Assembly: GCA_027858835.1 (NCBI GenBank)
Contig: JAQIBY010000098.1
Location: 1 to 53,839 of the forward strand
Reading direction: 5' to 3'
DNA from: Bacteroidales bacterium
GTDB lineage: Bacteria; Bacteroidota; Bacteroidia; Bacteroidales; ML635J-15
Length of the DNA: 53,839 bases
The notes under the pieces are model-generated. The model saw only the letters and a list, made by a program, of their open reading frames with translations, was not told the origin of the DNA and made no database searches. Below are positions 16,504 through 25,844 of this stretch, piece by piece; positions within the stretch are counted from its first letter, which is position 1; the number at the start of each line of letters is the position of its first letter. A program made the translations under genes and the position numbers.

Positions 16504-17787
16504 TTAATCAAATTTTCGTTTAATGAACCATATATCAGATAATGAAAAATTCATTCCAACCACTAAATATTGTTCTCTCACCAAGTTATTTTGCAGTGAT
16601 CCGCGCTGTCCCAGTTCGAGTGATAAATTAAATGTTGTATTAGAACGTTTCAGTGGTAAGCCTAGTCCAAAACTTATGCCAAAGTCATCAATCTGGGTAT
16701 CTCCCTGATTAAACTGCAGATAAGTATTGTTATAATATGCACCTCCACGATATCTCACTTTCTTCCAATATTTCAATCCCGGTGAATTTTTCCCGTCTGG
16801 TGTCCATTCAACTCCGAGACTAACACGTTGACTGAGTCCAAGTGAATCCGTTTCCCCAAACATTTGAGCGTTTGTCCAATCCTGCAAATAAAAATCGGCA
16901 GCGAGTATTAGTTTATCCGAATGCTCATAGGCCACTCCGGCACCAACGCTCATTGGCAAAGTCACAGTTCCTTCTTGGTCTCCTTGAAATAATAACGTAT
17001 CAATCACAGCACTGCTGCTTATACTCAATGCATTTGTCACAAGTAAATCTTGTTTTGCATTCAATTCGCTGTTATTTTCCCACATCAATCCCAATGTCAA
17101 GTTATTGTCATCATTCAACTGCCAGTCATACTGTAATCCTAGGCTCAGATAAAAATCGCTAAAATACATAGAATTTTTCTCTGTAACATTTACCATTCCA
17201 GGATCGTCACGAGAAAAAGTCACGGCATTTGTTCGATGAATACTACCAAACAAATAATTGACATTAACACCTAATGACAATGATTTATTCAGTTTAAAAC
17301 TACTTCCAAAATACGCTTGATTCATTCCTCCGGAACCGGCATAATGATAATTTGCTTCTAATCCTTGAAATGATTCTGTTGACATTAAATCGTAGCCAAC
17401 ATTTGAGTATGGCAACAACCCAAATGAAGCTCCCCACCAATTAGTGACAGGAAAACCAAAACTCAAATAATCCAAATTAAAATCATTTAAAACTGCATTT
17501 TGATTTTCGGATTCCATGCGTTTTAAGGCAGCAGTTAATCCGACTTCCATTACGAAGTTCAAACTATCAATTGCCGAATAAGATGCCGGGTTAGCGACAT
17601 ACAATTTATTGGTTGATCGCAAGGCGAGCGATGTTCCGCCCATTGCCTTACTGTCTCCAAAATTTCGCGACAGCAAATCACCAACACCATAACGCGTATA
17701 AGGTGACCCGATACGATCCTGTGCAAAAGCAGATCCAACACAAGCGAGTGCAAGAAAAGCAAAAAACCATCTAATTAATTTCTGCAT
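16504..17787 (-). CDS. outer-membrane beta-barrel protein, FadL-like size, unknown function
   Basis: The 427-residue protein has a signal peptide (cleavage near SAFAQ, residue 23). Its mature start, DRIGSPYTRYGVGDLLSRNFG followed by AMGGTSLALRS and YVANPASYSAID, is the recognisable head of a Bacteroidota outer-membrane family. Alternating hydrophobic strands follow (SLGLQYDWQLNDDNNLTLGLMW; LILAADFYLQDW) to a C terminus with aromatic strand ends (VVGMNFSLSDIWFIKRKFD), as in beta-barrels. Long-chain fatty-acid transporters of the FadL/OMPP1 group are the nearest guess, but cargo is unknown. Its start overlaps the end of coaX by 17 bases. Confidence 0.8.
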   Translation of the reverse strand: MQKLIRWFFAFLALACVGSAFAQDRIGSPYTRYGVGDLLSRNFGDSKAMGGTSLALRSTNKLYVANPASYSAIDSLNFVMEVGLTAALKRMESENQNAVLNDFNLDYLSFGFPVTNWWGASFGLLPYSNVGYDLMSTESFQGLEANYHYAGSGGMNQAYFGSSFKLNKSLSLGVNVNYLFGSIHRTNAVTFSRDDPGMVNVTEKNSMYFSDFYLSLGLQYDWQLNDDNNLTLGLMWENNSELNAKQDLLVTNALSISSSAVIDTLLFQGDQEGTVTLPMSVGAGVAYEHSDKLILAADFYLQDWTNAQMFGETDSLGLSQRVSLGVEWTPDGKNSPGLKYWKKVRYRGGAYYNNTYLQFNQGDTQIDDFGISFGLGLPLKRSNTTFNLSLELGQRGSLQNNLVREQYLVVGMNFSLSDIWFIKRKFD

Positions 17788-18499
17788 AATATTTCAAAAT
17801 TCGATTCAAACCAATAACTACCAAATCCGGCTGTGCAAAGATGCTATTTTTTAAGTTTTTAACAAAAAAATCTACATCGCCGCCGGTAAAAACAGGCAAA
17901 ATACCGGGATATTCTAATGAATATCTCTCAATATAAGCCTTTACCTCAAACAAAATCCCCATCTGCACACCATTTATAATGGAGTCTGTTGTTTTATTTC
18001 CTAACGGGGAATTATTTTCAGCAGGCTTTAATAACGGTAAATGTTCTGTAAAATTATGCAGTGATTGAAATCGCAGATTTAAGCCCGGAGAAATGTTACC
18101 GCCCATCATTCCATGTTCATGAGAAAGTAAATCGATTGTCAATGCTGTACCGGCATCAAAAACGAGGCAATCCTTGCCGGGATAAAGCACTGATGCCCCA
18201 ACACAAGCAGCTTTTCGATCTAAGCCAAGAGACTTTGGGGTTTCATGATGCAATTGTAGCGGAATTGGAGTTTCGCTATCCATGAGAATAAAATGTTGAC
18301 TTCGCTGAATTAGCGCCTTCTTAATTTCAGTCAGTATCTTCCCTGAAGCAGATACAAGAATATGATAAAACTTTTGTTGCGATACAATTTTAGGCAATTG
18401 CGGATTTGTTGAATCTGAAAAACATTTTCCGACCAATTCATCCTCAAAAAACCAGACAAATTTTGTACGAGAATTCCCAATATCGACAATTAAATTCAT
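17771..18499 (-). CDS. coaX: type III pantothenate kinase
   Basis: The enzyme phosphorylates pantothenate, the first step of coenzyme A synthesis, without feedback inhibition by CoA. I take the ATG at 18499, which gives 242 residues beginning MNLIVDIGNSRTKFVWF. A longer frame to 18613 adds 38 residues with no family match. Signature segments are DIGNSRTK (phosphate loop), the GLDRKAACVGASVLYPGKDCLVFDAGTALTIDLL block holding the catalytic aspartate, GGNISPGLNLRFQSLHNFTEHLP, and VFTGGDVDFF near the end. It heads the minus-strand operon and is divergent from the PpiD-like gene across 129 bases. Confidence 0.95.
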   Translation of the reverse strand: MNLIVDIGNSRTKFVWFFEDELVGKCFSDSTNPQLPKIVSQQKFYHILVSASGKILTEIKKALIQRSQHFILMDSETPIPLQLHHETPKSLGLDRKAACVGASVLYPGKDCLVFDAGTALTIDLLSHEHGMMGGNISPGLNLRFQSLHNFTEHLPLLKPAENNSPLGNKTTDSIINGVQMGILFEVKAYIERYSLEYPGILPVFTGGDVDFFVKNLKNSIFAQPDLVVIGLNRILKYYAEIN

Positions 18500-18582
18500 A
18501 TGCAAATGTATGTTAAGATTTTGAAAATAAGCAAAAGGGATTAAATATAATGAAAGAGTCATGCAAAATGTGATAAAATTAT

Positions 18583-18590
18583 TATCTTCG
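18583..18590 (+). promoter_or_regulatory. possible -7 element for the PpiD-like gene
   Basis: TATCTTCG lies 38 bases before the ATG at 18629 and resembles the TAnnTTTG -7 element, with one mismatch. No clear TTG is found at the usual 19-base distance, so support is weak. Confidence 0.3.
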
Positions 18591-18628
18591 TGCCCTAATA
18601 AATATATTAACAAACAAAAGATAGAAGA

Positions 18629-20734
18629 ATGGCGGTTTTACAAAACATTCGAAACAGAGCAGGAGTACTGATTATCATCTTTGTAGGTGTTGCACTGTTT
18701 TTATTTATCATTGATCCTTCAACTTTTAAGGGCTTGTTCAACAAACCAGAAACGAATATTGCCAAAATTAATGGCGAAAAAGTTTCAATGGTTGAATACA
18801 AAGAACGACTTAACGAGGTTAAGCGATTTGTGATGGAGGCGCAACAAACCAAGACTCTTGATGCAGAAACAGAGCAACAACTCCGAGATCAGGTTTGGCA
18901 GGAAGTTATAAACGACTATCTGTTATTCCAGCATTTTGAAGATGATGGTATCGCAGTCAGTGAATCAGAAATGGAAGATATGCTATACGGAGCACATATC
19001 CACCCGATTATTAAGCAAAATTTTGGTGATCCACAAACCGGGATGATTGACACAAATTATGTTCGTCAGTTTTTTGAAACCGGAGAAATGGATCAACGTT
19101 TTGTGGTTATAACGGATTATCTTAAATCACAAATCCGACAAAACAGAAAACTCACGAAATACACAACTTTACTGAGTCAGGGTATGTACACTCCTACAGC
19201 ACTTGCTAAGGCTGACTACTTAAACTCTGAAACAAAAGTTAACTTTGCGTACATCGCATTGAATTTCAAAGAAATTAAAGATGAATCCGTTGAAATCAGT
19301 GATGCCGATTTAAAAAGCTATTACGAAGCACATCCTTACAGATTCCAAAGTGATGAACGTGCTCGCGAAATTGATTATGTTGTATTCGACATCACTCCGA
19401 ATGCAGAAGACAGTGCAATAGTCGAAAAGCAAATGGAAACATTGCATGAAAACTTCAAGGATTTTGAAAACGCACAAGAATTTGCAAAAATTCACTCAGA
19501 AGAAGTATTACAAAAACCATTTTTTGCAAAAGGCGAGGTTCCCGCAGGATATGGAGAAGCTGTATTTGCAGAAGAAGAACCTGGGTTTTTATCTGATATC
19601 TTTACTCAAGACACAAGTTATATGATGTTTAAAGTGGCTGATTTCCGGATTATTCCGGATTCTGTGAAAGCACGTCATATTTTGATTGAGCCCAATGAAA
19701 ACCGCTCCTATCAACAAGCCTATTTATTTCTGGATAGCATAAAACAAGAAATTGATGCCGGCGCTGATTTTGCAGAAATGGCAAGAATTCATAGCAATGG
19801 ACCAAGTTCAGTTAAAGGTGGTGATTTAGGTTGGTTTACAGAAGGAGCTATGGTTCCTCAATTTGATGATGCGTGTTTTTATGGCAAAGCTGGCGACATG
19901 CCACTTGTAGCGACTGAATTTGGAGTTCACTTGATTGACATACAGGAACAAAGTGACGGAGAACGCGTAGCAGAATTGGCAATTGTGAAAAAGAAAATTG
20001 ATGCCAGCACTGACACATATAATAAGGTGTATTCTAAAGCCAGTAAGTTTGCCTCATTAAATAATACAGCTGAATCTTTTGACAAAGCGATAGTAGAACA
20101 AGGACTTGTTAAACGCATTGCTAGTAACATGCTGGAAAATGACCAAGAAATCCCTGGATTGAAAGACAGCCGAATACTTATTAAATGGGCTTTCAACGAA
20201 GACAAAGGAAGTGTTTCACAAGCAGAAGAAATCCGTTCAGAAAATTGCTTTGTCGTTGCAAAACTCACACAAGTAAGAGAAGAAGGATTAATTGATTTTG
20301 AATATGTTAAGTCTGAAATTGAGCCAATTGTATTGAAAAAGAAGAAAGCTGCAATGCAAATTGAAAAAGCTGAAGCTGCATTAAAACAATACAACGACTT
20401 AAAAGCAATTGCCGGTAACTTATCCAAGACTGTTGATACTGCCAAAAATATTGCCTTTAATTCATTTTCCGTTCCTCGCTTAGGAATTGAACCAGAATTG
20501 ATTGCAAAAGCAACTTCCAGTGAACCAAACACAGGAATAGTTGGACCGATTGAGGGCAATAACGGAGTTTATGTTTTTAGCGTTTTCAATAAAACAGAAG
20601 CGCCTGAAGTTGAAAACTACGAAACACAGCGAGCAAAAATTTCAAGCACACAGAAAAATCGTGTAAATTATGAAATGATGGAAGCTTTAATGAAAGCATC
20701 TGACATTACCGATAATCGCTCAAAATTCTTTTAA
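18629..20734 (+). CDS. PpiD/SurA-type periplasmic peptidyl-prolyl isomerase chaperone
   Basis: The 701-residue protein has one N-terminal membrane helix (AGVLIIIFVGVALFLFIID, residues about 11-30) with a short cytoplasmic start, then a SurA_N-type chaperone domain (NIAKINGEKVSMVEYKERLNE). A parvulin rotamase domain lies at about 348-441 (ARHILIEPNE; FAEMARIHSNGPSSVKGGDLGWFTEGAMVPQF; ATEFGVHLIDIQE) and is the best-conserved part. A second, degenerate rotamase-like segment may lie near 530-640. PpiD-type foldases are anchored in the inner membrane and help outer-membrane proteins leave the Sec channel. In many Bacteroidota this gene is next to the lptC/gldE-like genes; here it sits at the other end of that operon, divergent from coaX. 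A terminator follows. Confidence 0.92.
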   Translation: MAVLQNIRNRAGVLIIIFVGVALFLFIIDPSTFKGLFNKPETNIAKINGEKVSMVEYKERLNEVKRFVMEAQQTKTLDAETEQQLRDQVWQEVINDYLLFQHFEDDGIAVSESEMEDMLYGAHIHPIIKQNFGDPQTGMIDTNYVRQFFETGEMDQRFVVITDYLKSQIRQNRKLTKYTTLLSQGMYTPTALAKADYLNSETKVNFAYIALNFKEIKDESVEISDADLKSYYEAHPYRFQSDERAREIDYVVFDITPNAEDSAIVEKQMETLHENFKDFENAQEFAKIHSEEVLQKPFFAKGEVPAGYGEAVFAEEEPGFLSDIFTQDTSYMMFKVADFRIIPDSVKARHILIEPNENRSYQQAYLFLDSIKQEIDAGADFAEMARIHSNGPSSVKGGDLGWFTEGAMVPQFDDACFYGKAGDMPLVATEFGVHLIDIQEQSDGERVAELAIVKKKIDASTDTYNKVYSKASKFASLNNTAESFDKAIVEQGLVKRIASNMLENDQEIPGLKDSRILIKWAFNEDKGSVSQAEEIRSENCFVVAKLTQVREEGLIDFEYVKSEIEPIVLKKKKAAMQIEKAEAALKQYNDLKAIAGNLSKTVDTAKNIAFNSFSVPRLGIEPELIAKATSSEPNTGIVGPIEGNNGVYVFSVFNKTEAPEVENYETQRAKISSTQKNRVNYEMMEALMKASDITDNRSKFF

Positions 20735-20760
20735 TAGAAAGTAATAAAACTAATAATATG

Positions 20761-20796
20761 AAAGCCGGATGTAATTTACATTCGGCTTTTTCTTTT
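20761..20796 (+). terminator. terminator of the PpiD-like gene
   Basis: A 14-base arm beginning AAAGCCGGATGTAA pairs with TTACATTCGGCTTT (one G-T pair), followed by TTTTTCTTTTTT. It starts 26 bases after the stop codon. Confidence 0.85.
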
Positions 20797-20910
20797 TTGA
20801 AGAACCCATTAGGAAACGCATTTCTCGAATAAAGGGCTTCTTTAACAAGCTAGATTATTCATGAGTCTTTCTTACAAAGCGCATTGAATAATTCGGGTTA
20901 ATCAATGTCG

Positions 20911-21046
20911 TATAATACCAATTGTGTTTCAAAATGATTGATAAAGAAATTTTGAAACTACAATGGTTAATGCCGATATTACTGAAAAACAAGCATACAG
21001 AACGAAGTGAAAGTATGCGCCATTTTGATGTTTAATCGGTATAATA
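20911..21046. repeat. dispersed intergenic repeat, copy 2, with internal hairpin
   Basis: Bases 20912-20937 match 5216-5241 in 24 of 26 positions. Arms at 20917-20935 and 20949-20967 (ACC...TTTCAAAAT and ATTTTGAAA...GGT) form a hairpin with two single-base bulges. The outer ends, TATAATACC at 20911 and GGTATAATA at 21038-21046, are also inverted with one mismatch. Confidence 0.5.
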
Positions 21047-21050
21047 AGAT

Positions 21051-21085
21051 AAAAAATGGTCGATGCCAAGCGGCACCGACCATTT
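21051..21085 (-). terminator. terminator of the 21107 T9SS gene
   Basis: AAATGGTCGATGCC pairs with GGCACCGACCATTT with one mismatch around a 4-base loop, followed on the minus strand by a run of T. Confidence 0.85.
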
Positions 21086-21106
21086 AAAACTCATTTAAAT
21101 AGGATT

Positions 21107-22984
21107 TTATCGAATGAGATTGAATTTTCTGATTCCAACACCGTCATCACCGGAAATTCGAACAACATAAGTTCCTTCAGCTAGCTCACCGAGGTGAATT
21201 AACACTTTGTAATTAGCATTGTCAACTGTTTTAACCAAACTACCAAGCATATCAAATATTTCAATTTTAGCATTTTCAATATTTTCAATATACAATACAC
21301 CTTTAGCAGGATTTGGATAAATCATAAAATCATTCCATACATTTTCATTCTGAACCGAAAGATTAAAATCGAAGTTCAAATTAAACACAGGTACTTGATC
21401 CGTAAAATTTGATATTGTGTAAAGGTCAGAACCAAAAGAGCTACCATTAATAACCCACTGTGTTGACCATCCTTCAGTAGGGACTTCTTCTGTACCAAAT
21501 AAAACATATTCTGAATTAGCGGGATCATCATGTACCATTACTGACAATCTAACATTCACAAAATTTGTTGCATTTTTAACAATATATATAGGGTCCGAGA
21601 ATGTTAAATTAATCATTGAATTCAAATCAGCTTCATCAATAACAAATAAGGGAGTTCCTCCGATTACTACCCATTCATTGATATCGGTATCATAAAAAGA
21701 AATATTTGCATTTAATGCATGTCCTGCTGTGGAGGATTCGTGAATAAATAAATCAACTGATGTGATCTCAGCAAAGTCACCGGTTTCAACAGCCTCGGGG
21801 AACATGATGTCATATCCTACAATGACTTCATCACCGGCAGCTCCACCTGTCCAAATTGTAGGACCAACATAATCGTCAATTTGTTTTCCTGGAGCGCGTG
21901 AATATATCCCATCTGTTGCTTCGAGGCTAACCGTTTTTGTGTTATTTGCTATTACCTGATCTTCCTGCCCTTCAATACTTAAATCATACACAATTGAATA
22001 TTCTCCAAGCGTAAAACTTTCAAGAGAGAAAAGGGTTTCATCTGTCCAACCAATGTCTAAAGTATCAGTTGCTCCGGATGCTAAAGCTTCTTCTGTTGTT
22101 ACAACTTGAGAATACACTTCATTTTCATCAGGATCCAATACTTTTACTTCACAATTAACAATAGCTTCTTCAAGTCCAAAATTAAACACAACTGCATTAA
22201 ACAACATAATTGTATTGTGCTCATCAAGTACCGGTTTGGGAATTCGCGCAAAATGACCGCTTAAATGATAGTTTCCTCCATTGGAGTAATGTGGATCATC
22301 CACAAAATTAAAATTCACAGCAACATCTTTTAATTGAGCATCATAGGTGGGTTGTGAGAATACTTCAACATTATCAATCATAGTCTGAGCGGCATCCTCT
22401 CCCACATACTGAAAAGCAATTTTGGCGGTTTCCCCCACATAATCAGAAAGATTTACAAGCACTTCCTTCCATGTGTAACTCTCAAGCTCATCAATATCAT
22501 GTTCATTCAAAAGTTGGATCCAAGTTGCGCCATCATCTGTCGTGATTTTGATATTAAAATCAGCGTTATCATTGGGATCGATAAACCAATAGACACTGGT
22601 ATAAAGATTAAAACGCAGATAGGCATTTTCAGGAACAACAATTTCCGGAGTAATTAACCATTCATCTTGCGGACGTGCAACCGCATCTCCGTCGTCATAT
22701 AAAACAGTTGCTGCTTCGTTAAATGGTTCATCCATTATTGATTGATGCCAATGTTGGGTTCCTTGGGATTCTTCACCATCAATAATTGTCCAATCAGCAG
22801 GAGGCCAAGTTTCAAAATTTTCACTTAGCACAGTTGAACGGGTTTTGTTTAACGTTACAAATTCTCCTTTTGTGGAATTTGATTGTTTTTCACTTTTAAT
22901 TTGTGTTGCAACCTGCTGTTGTGCAAAAAGGCTTACAACCATCATTAAAGCAATTACGCTTAGAGTAATTTTTTTCATCATCAT
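21107..22984 (-). CDS. secreted T9SS cargo protein with choice-of-anchor-J-like domain
   Basis: The 625-residue protein has a signal peptide (cleavage near LFAQQ, residue 22). Residues about 50-210 form a jelly-roll of the MAM/choice-of-anchor-J type (LSENFETWPPADWTIIDGEE ... DEWLITPEI ... WKEVLVNLSDYVGETAKIAFQYVG), typical of adhesive or protease-associated modules. The middle consists of beta-sandwich sequence without a clear family, and the last 75 residues (MIYPNPAKGVLYIENI ... GTYVVRISGDDGVGIRKFNLIR) are a T9SS type A sorting domain. It is a paralog of the next gene upstream, sharing architecture and C-terminal wording. It is flanked by terminators, so it is transcribed alone. Three consecutive Met codons leave the start uncertain by two residues. 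Confidence 0.85.
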   Translation of the reverse strand: MMMKKITLSVIALMMVVSLFAQQQVATQIKSEKQSNSTKGEFVTLNKTRSTVLSENFETWPPADWTIIDGEESQGTQHWHQSIMDEPFNEAATVLYDDGDAVARPQDEWLITPEIVVPENAYLRFNLYTSVYWFIDPNDNADFNIKITTDDGATWIQLLNEHDIDELESYTWKEVLVNLSDYVGETAKIAFQYVGEDAAQTMIDNVEVFSQPTYDAQLKDVAVNFNFVDDPHYSNGGNYHLSGHFARIPKPVLDEHNTIMLFNAVVFNFGLEEAIVNCEVKVLDPDENEVYSQVVTTEEALASGATDTLDIGWTDETLFSLESFTLGEYSIVYDLSIEGQEDQVIANNTKTVSLEATDGIYSRAPGKQIDDYVGPTIWTGGAAGDEVIVGYDIMFPEAVETGDFAEITSVDLFIHESSTAGHALNANISFYDTDINEWVVIGGTPLFVIDEADLNSMINLTFSDPIYIVKNATNFVNVRLSVMVHDDPANSEYVLFGTEEVPTEGWSTQWVINGSSFGSDLYTISNFTDQVPVFNLNFDFNLSVQNENVWNDFMIYPNPAKGVLYIENIENAKIEIFDMLGSLVKTVDNANYKVLIHLGELAEGTYVVRISGDDGVGIRKFNLIR

Positions 22985-23077
22985 ATAAACTTTTAGTTAT
23001 TAATTCGTATGCCTTAATAACACGAGTGTTTACTGAGTGATGCGCGTAATTTTCTTAATAATGTTTAATGAAATGTT

Positions 23078-23112
23078 AAAAAAAAAGCTGAGTCCATTGG
23101 ACTCAGCTTTTA
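23078..23112 (-). terminator. terminator of the 23133 T9SS gene
   Basis: Perfect 12-bp stem AAAGCTGAGTCC / GGACTCAGCTTT with an ATT loop, followed on the minus strand by a long T run. Confidence 0.9.
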
Positions 23113-23132
23113 AATATTTATGAAATCAATAA

Positions 23133-24989
23133 TTATCTCACGAGATTAATTTTTCTTGTACCAACACCTTGTTCAGCTGTAACGCGAACAACATAAGTAC
23201 CTTCAGCGTAATTGCTCAAATTAATGTTAGCAACAAAGTCAGCATTATTAACAAGTGCAATACGCTCACCTAACATATTGAATACTTCAATTGTAGCATC
23301 TTTCACATTTTCAATTTTCACCATACCGCTTGTTGGGTTTGGATACACTTCAAAATTAGTGAATGAGTTTTGTGCCACAGAAATATCACTTGATACAAGT
23401 TCGAGTTGGATTACAGGTACTTGATCTCCACCGTAATAATACCAAGTATCATCAATCATGAAATACATCCAAGTTTCGAAACCACTAGTTGGAACAGTTC
23501 CATCAATACCAAAACGGAAAGTATTTCCGGCTGGATAATATTCAACAGCAGCAAGCACTTCAACAAAACCATCAACAGGCTCTACAGTGAAAGGATCCGG
23601 TAATGTAATTTCATGCATCGTACCTATATCACTTTCATCATCAATGGTAATGATACCGGAAGAAATTGATTCAACCCATGCAGCAGCAGCTTCGTCCCAC
23701 ATCATAAGTTTGAAAACAAAACTAGTACCAACTTCAGTCATTGAGGAAATATAAACTTTTCCTTTGGTAATTGTATCTTGGTTAAAGAATGGATAAACCA
23801 CACCAACAAGGTCTCCGTCTTGTCCACCATCTGTATAGTTATCAGTTGACCAACTACCGGTAACCACACCTCTGTCGCGACTGTAAAGGTTATCAGTAAT
23901 TTCAGTTTCATAAACGATTGTGTTATCAGCAGGATTTTCCTCTGTGATACCATCCTCAGAAGCTTCAAAAGTCCATGTATAAATACCTTTTATGGCATCA
24001 GCAAGGTTCAATTCCGTATCAATCATAGAAATTGTATCGTTTGCTTCTGTTATTAAGCTACCTTCGTAAGTAGCTGAATTCGTAAATACTTCAGTACTTT
24101 CAGGATCAGTAACAGTAATTGAAAGCGTAGGAGTTGCATCGATTGAACCAATGTTTTTCACAACACCATCAAATACCATATAAGCATCAGGGCTTGTAAT
24201 CTGACGTTGTGGAATCATTCCGTAAAAACCACTGTATCCGTAATATTCACCCATTGAATATTGAACAGTGTCAACATAATGTGGATACTGGAAGAAGTTA
24301 ACACGTGCATCAGAAAGTTTCAGGTCATGGTCAGGAGCGACGAAGAATTTCACATCATCAACCATCCAAGCATAATCCCATTCACCAATGTAACGGAAAC
24401 GGAAATGCACAGTGGCTGCATTACCTGCAATAGTTGAAATGTTAACAGTAATTAATTCAGGGTTTGCACTTGCTGAGTTTAATTCAACATTTTCATGTAC
24501 CTGAAATTGCTCCCAAGTTGTACCATCAGTACTTACTTCAACATAACAATTCCCGTGAAACATACGGTAATAAGATTCAAATGAAACAGCGACAGCATCA
24601 TAAGCAGTACAGTCAATTGTTCCATCATAGACTAGTTTTGAATCCTGAGATCCAACTTCAACACCGATTGCATCAGAATCATACATTGCAAATCCATTGG
24701 CAGCAGTAGTAGATTCAATTGCTCCCATTCCTTCTGAATAAGAACCTGCAGGACCTACAGTATCAATAACCCAAGGACCATCGTTTGCATTTCCCTCGTC
24801 ATATTCAGTAAGCCAGATACCAGCATCTGAGAAATCATCTTCCCAAATAATTGTAAGTTCACGAGTTTGTTCTACATCACCTTTCGTTTGGATAAAGTGC
24901 TGTGTACGTTTTTCCATAAGCGACTGTCCAAATACGACAGCAGCCATAAGCATAATGCTCATTAACATTGTAAATTTTTTCATAGACAT
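23133..24989 (-). CDS. secreted T9SS cargo protein, paralog of the 21107 gene
   Basis: The 618-residue protein has a signal peptide (cleavage near VVFGQS, residue 22), a jelly-roll domain at about 45-215 (IIWEDDFSDAGIWLTEYDEGN ... AVSFESYYRMFHGNCYVEVSTDG ... VHFRFRYIGEWDYAWMVDDVKFF), beta-sandwich middle regions, and a T9SS type A sorting domain (FEVYPNPTSGMVKIENV ... GTYVVRVTAEQGVGTRKINLVR). No catalytic residues can be identified. The domain order and several phrases (LYSR after the middle domain; IEVFNMLG near the C terminus) match the 21107 product, suggesting an old tandem duplication. It faces the Crp/Fnr gene across 156 bases. Confidence 0.85.
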   Translation of the reverse strand: MSMKKFTMLMSIMLMAAVVFGQSLMEKRTQHFIQTKGDVEQTRELTIIWEDDFSDAGIWLTEYDEGNANDGPWVIDTVGPAGSYSEGMGAIESTTAANGFAMYDSDAIGVEVGSQDSKLVYDGTIDCTAYDAVAVSFESYYRMFHGNCYVEVSTDGTTWEQFQVHENVELNSASANPELITVNISTIAGNAATVHFRFRYIGEWDYAWMVDDVKFFVAPDHDLKLSDARVNFFQYPHYVDTVQYSMGEYYGYSGFYGMIPQRQITSPDAYMVFDGVVKNIGSIDATPTLSITVTDPESTEVFTNSATYEGSLITEANDTISMIDTELNLADAIKGIYTWTFEASEDGITEENPADNTIVYETEITDNLYSRDRGVVTGSWSTDNYTDGGQDGDLVGVVYPFFNQDTITKGKVYISSMTEVGTSFVFKLMMWDEAAAAWVESISSGIITIDDESDIGTMHEITLPDPFTVEPVDGFVEVLAAVEYYPAGNTFRFGIDGTVPTSGFETWMYFMIDDTWYYYGGDQVPVIQLELVSSDISVAQNSFTNFEVYPNPTSGMVKIENVKDATIEVFNMLGERIALVNNADFVANINLSNYAEGTYVVRVTAEQGVGTRKINLVR

Positions 24990-25062
24990 TTAATTTTTGG
25001 TTACACCTAATTTTATTTCAGACTGCAATTTAACAAATTTTTAAGTAATAACATAAAAAAAG

Positions 25063-25074
25063 TGCGATTTCGCA
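25063..25074. promoter_or_regulatory. small palindrome in the divergent region before the Crp/Fnr gene
   Basis: TGCGA-TT-TCGCA forms a perfect 5-bp inverted repeat between two divergent genes. It could be an operator, but its spacing differs from the usual Crp/Fnr site, so the role is a guess. Confidence 0.25.
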
Positions 25075-25145
25075 ATAATTTTATTGTCTTGAGCATAAAA
25101 TATGTTGAATAATTATATTATTTTTGATGTCTAAAATGGAGGGTT

Positions 25146-25844
25146 ATGTACAACGATAAGTTTTATCTTGAAATTCTGAAAAATAAAAACTCTGTTTTTT
25201 CTGACTTGAGTGATACTGACAAAGAGACTTTATTTAATCACCATTCCTGCAATCGGTATAAGAAAGGAGAAATAATTTTCAAGGAGGGCAACCGCCCGAC
25301 TGCTTTGATATGCTTGGTTGAAGGTAAGGTTAAAATTTTCAAAGAAGGTGTGGGCGGCAGAGAACAAATTGTCAGACTTGCAAGACCAGGAGGATTTATT
25401 GGTTACAGAGCCTTGTTTGCAAAAGAAAATTATCTGGCTTCAGCAATTGCAATTGAAGAATCTATTGTTTGTTCCATTGACAAGGAAGATTTATATCACA
25501 TTATGGAAAACAATGTTCAGATTTGTTTGAAAATTCTCCAAATGACAGCAACTGAACTCGGGATGTCAAATACTCGCACTGTCAGCTTAACACAAAAACA
25601 CATCCGTGGGCGGCTTGCCGAATCCTTGCTGTTTTTAATTGAAACATACAGCTTTGAGGATGATAACTCCACAATAAAAGCATATTTATCCAGGGAAGAT
25701 ATTGCGAACTTGTCGAATATGACAACCAGCAATGCGATTCGAACCTTAAGCACTTTCGCCGGAGAAAAAGTCATTTCTCTGGATGGTCGCAGAATTAAAA
25801 TTTTAAATCTTTCTAAACTCAGAAAAATTTCAGAACTAGGTTAG
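25146..25844 (+). CDS. Crp/Fnr-family transcription regulator
   Basis: The 232-residue regulator has a cyclic-nucleotide-binding-like beta barrel at about 20-140 (RYKKGEIIFKEGNRPTALICLVEGKVKIFKEG ... LARPGGFIGYRALFAKENYLASAIAIEES) and a C-terminal winged helix at about 150-225 (HIRGRLAESLLFLIETYS; LSREDIANLSNMTTSNAIRTLSTFAGEKVISLDGRRIKILN). No cluster cysteines of the FNR type are placed at the N terminus. The effector is not predictable; the barrel lacks a convincing cAMP-binding arginine-serine pair. GGAGGG two bases before the ATG is an unusually close Shine-Dalgarno sequence for this phylum, and TATTTTTG at 25119-25126 may be a -7 element. Its stop codon is the TAG that also forms the left end of a MITE-like element. 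Confidence 0.92.
   Translation: MYNDKFYLEILKNKNSVFSDLSDTDKETLFNHHSCNRYKKGEIIFKEGNRPTALICLVEGKVKIFKEGVGGREQIVRLARPGGFIGYRALFAKENYLASAIAIEESIVCSIDKEDLYHIMENNVQICLKILQMTATELGMSNTRTVSLTQKHIRGRLAESLLFLIETYSFEDDNSTIKAYLSREDIANLSNMTTSNAIRTLSTFAGEKVISLDGRRIKILNLSKLRKISELG

Larger units (their letters stand above)
20735..21106. other. gene-free stretch: two terminators around a hairpin-forming repeat
   Basis: No credible gene is seen in these 372 bases between convergent genes. They hold the PpiD-like gene terminator (20761-20796), a repeat region with inverted arms (20911-21046) that shares 26 bases with 5216-5241, and the terminator of the minus-strand T9SS gene (21051-21085). Confidence 0.6.

Noticed and set aside
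18500-18613. N-terminal extension of coaX by 38 residues
   Set aside because: The extension is hydrophobic without family match, whereas MNLIVDIGNSRTK at 18499 is the standard start of type III pantothenate kinase.
19927-20559. 210-residue open frame on the minus strand
   Set aside because: It lies wholly inside the well-supported PpiD-like gene in antisense, has a composition rich in Ser, Phe and Ile typical of such shadows, and matches no family.
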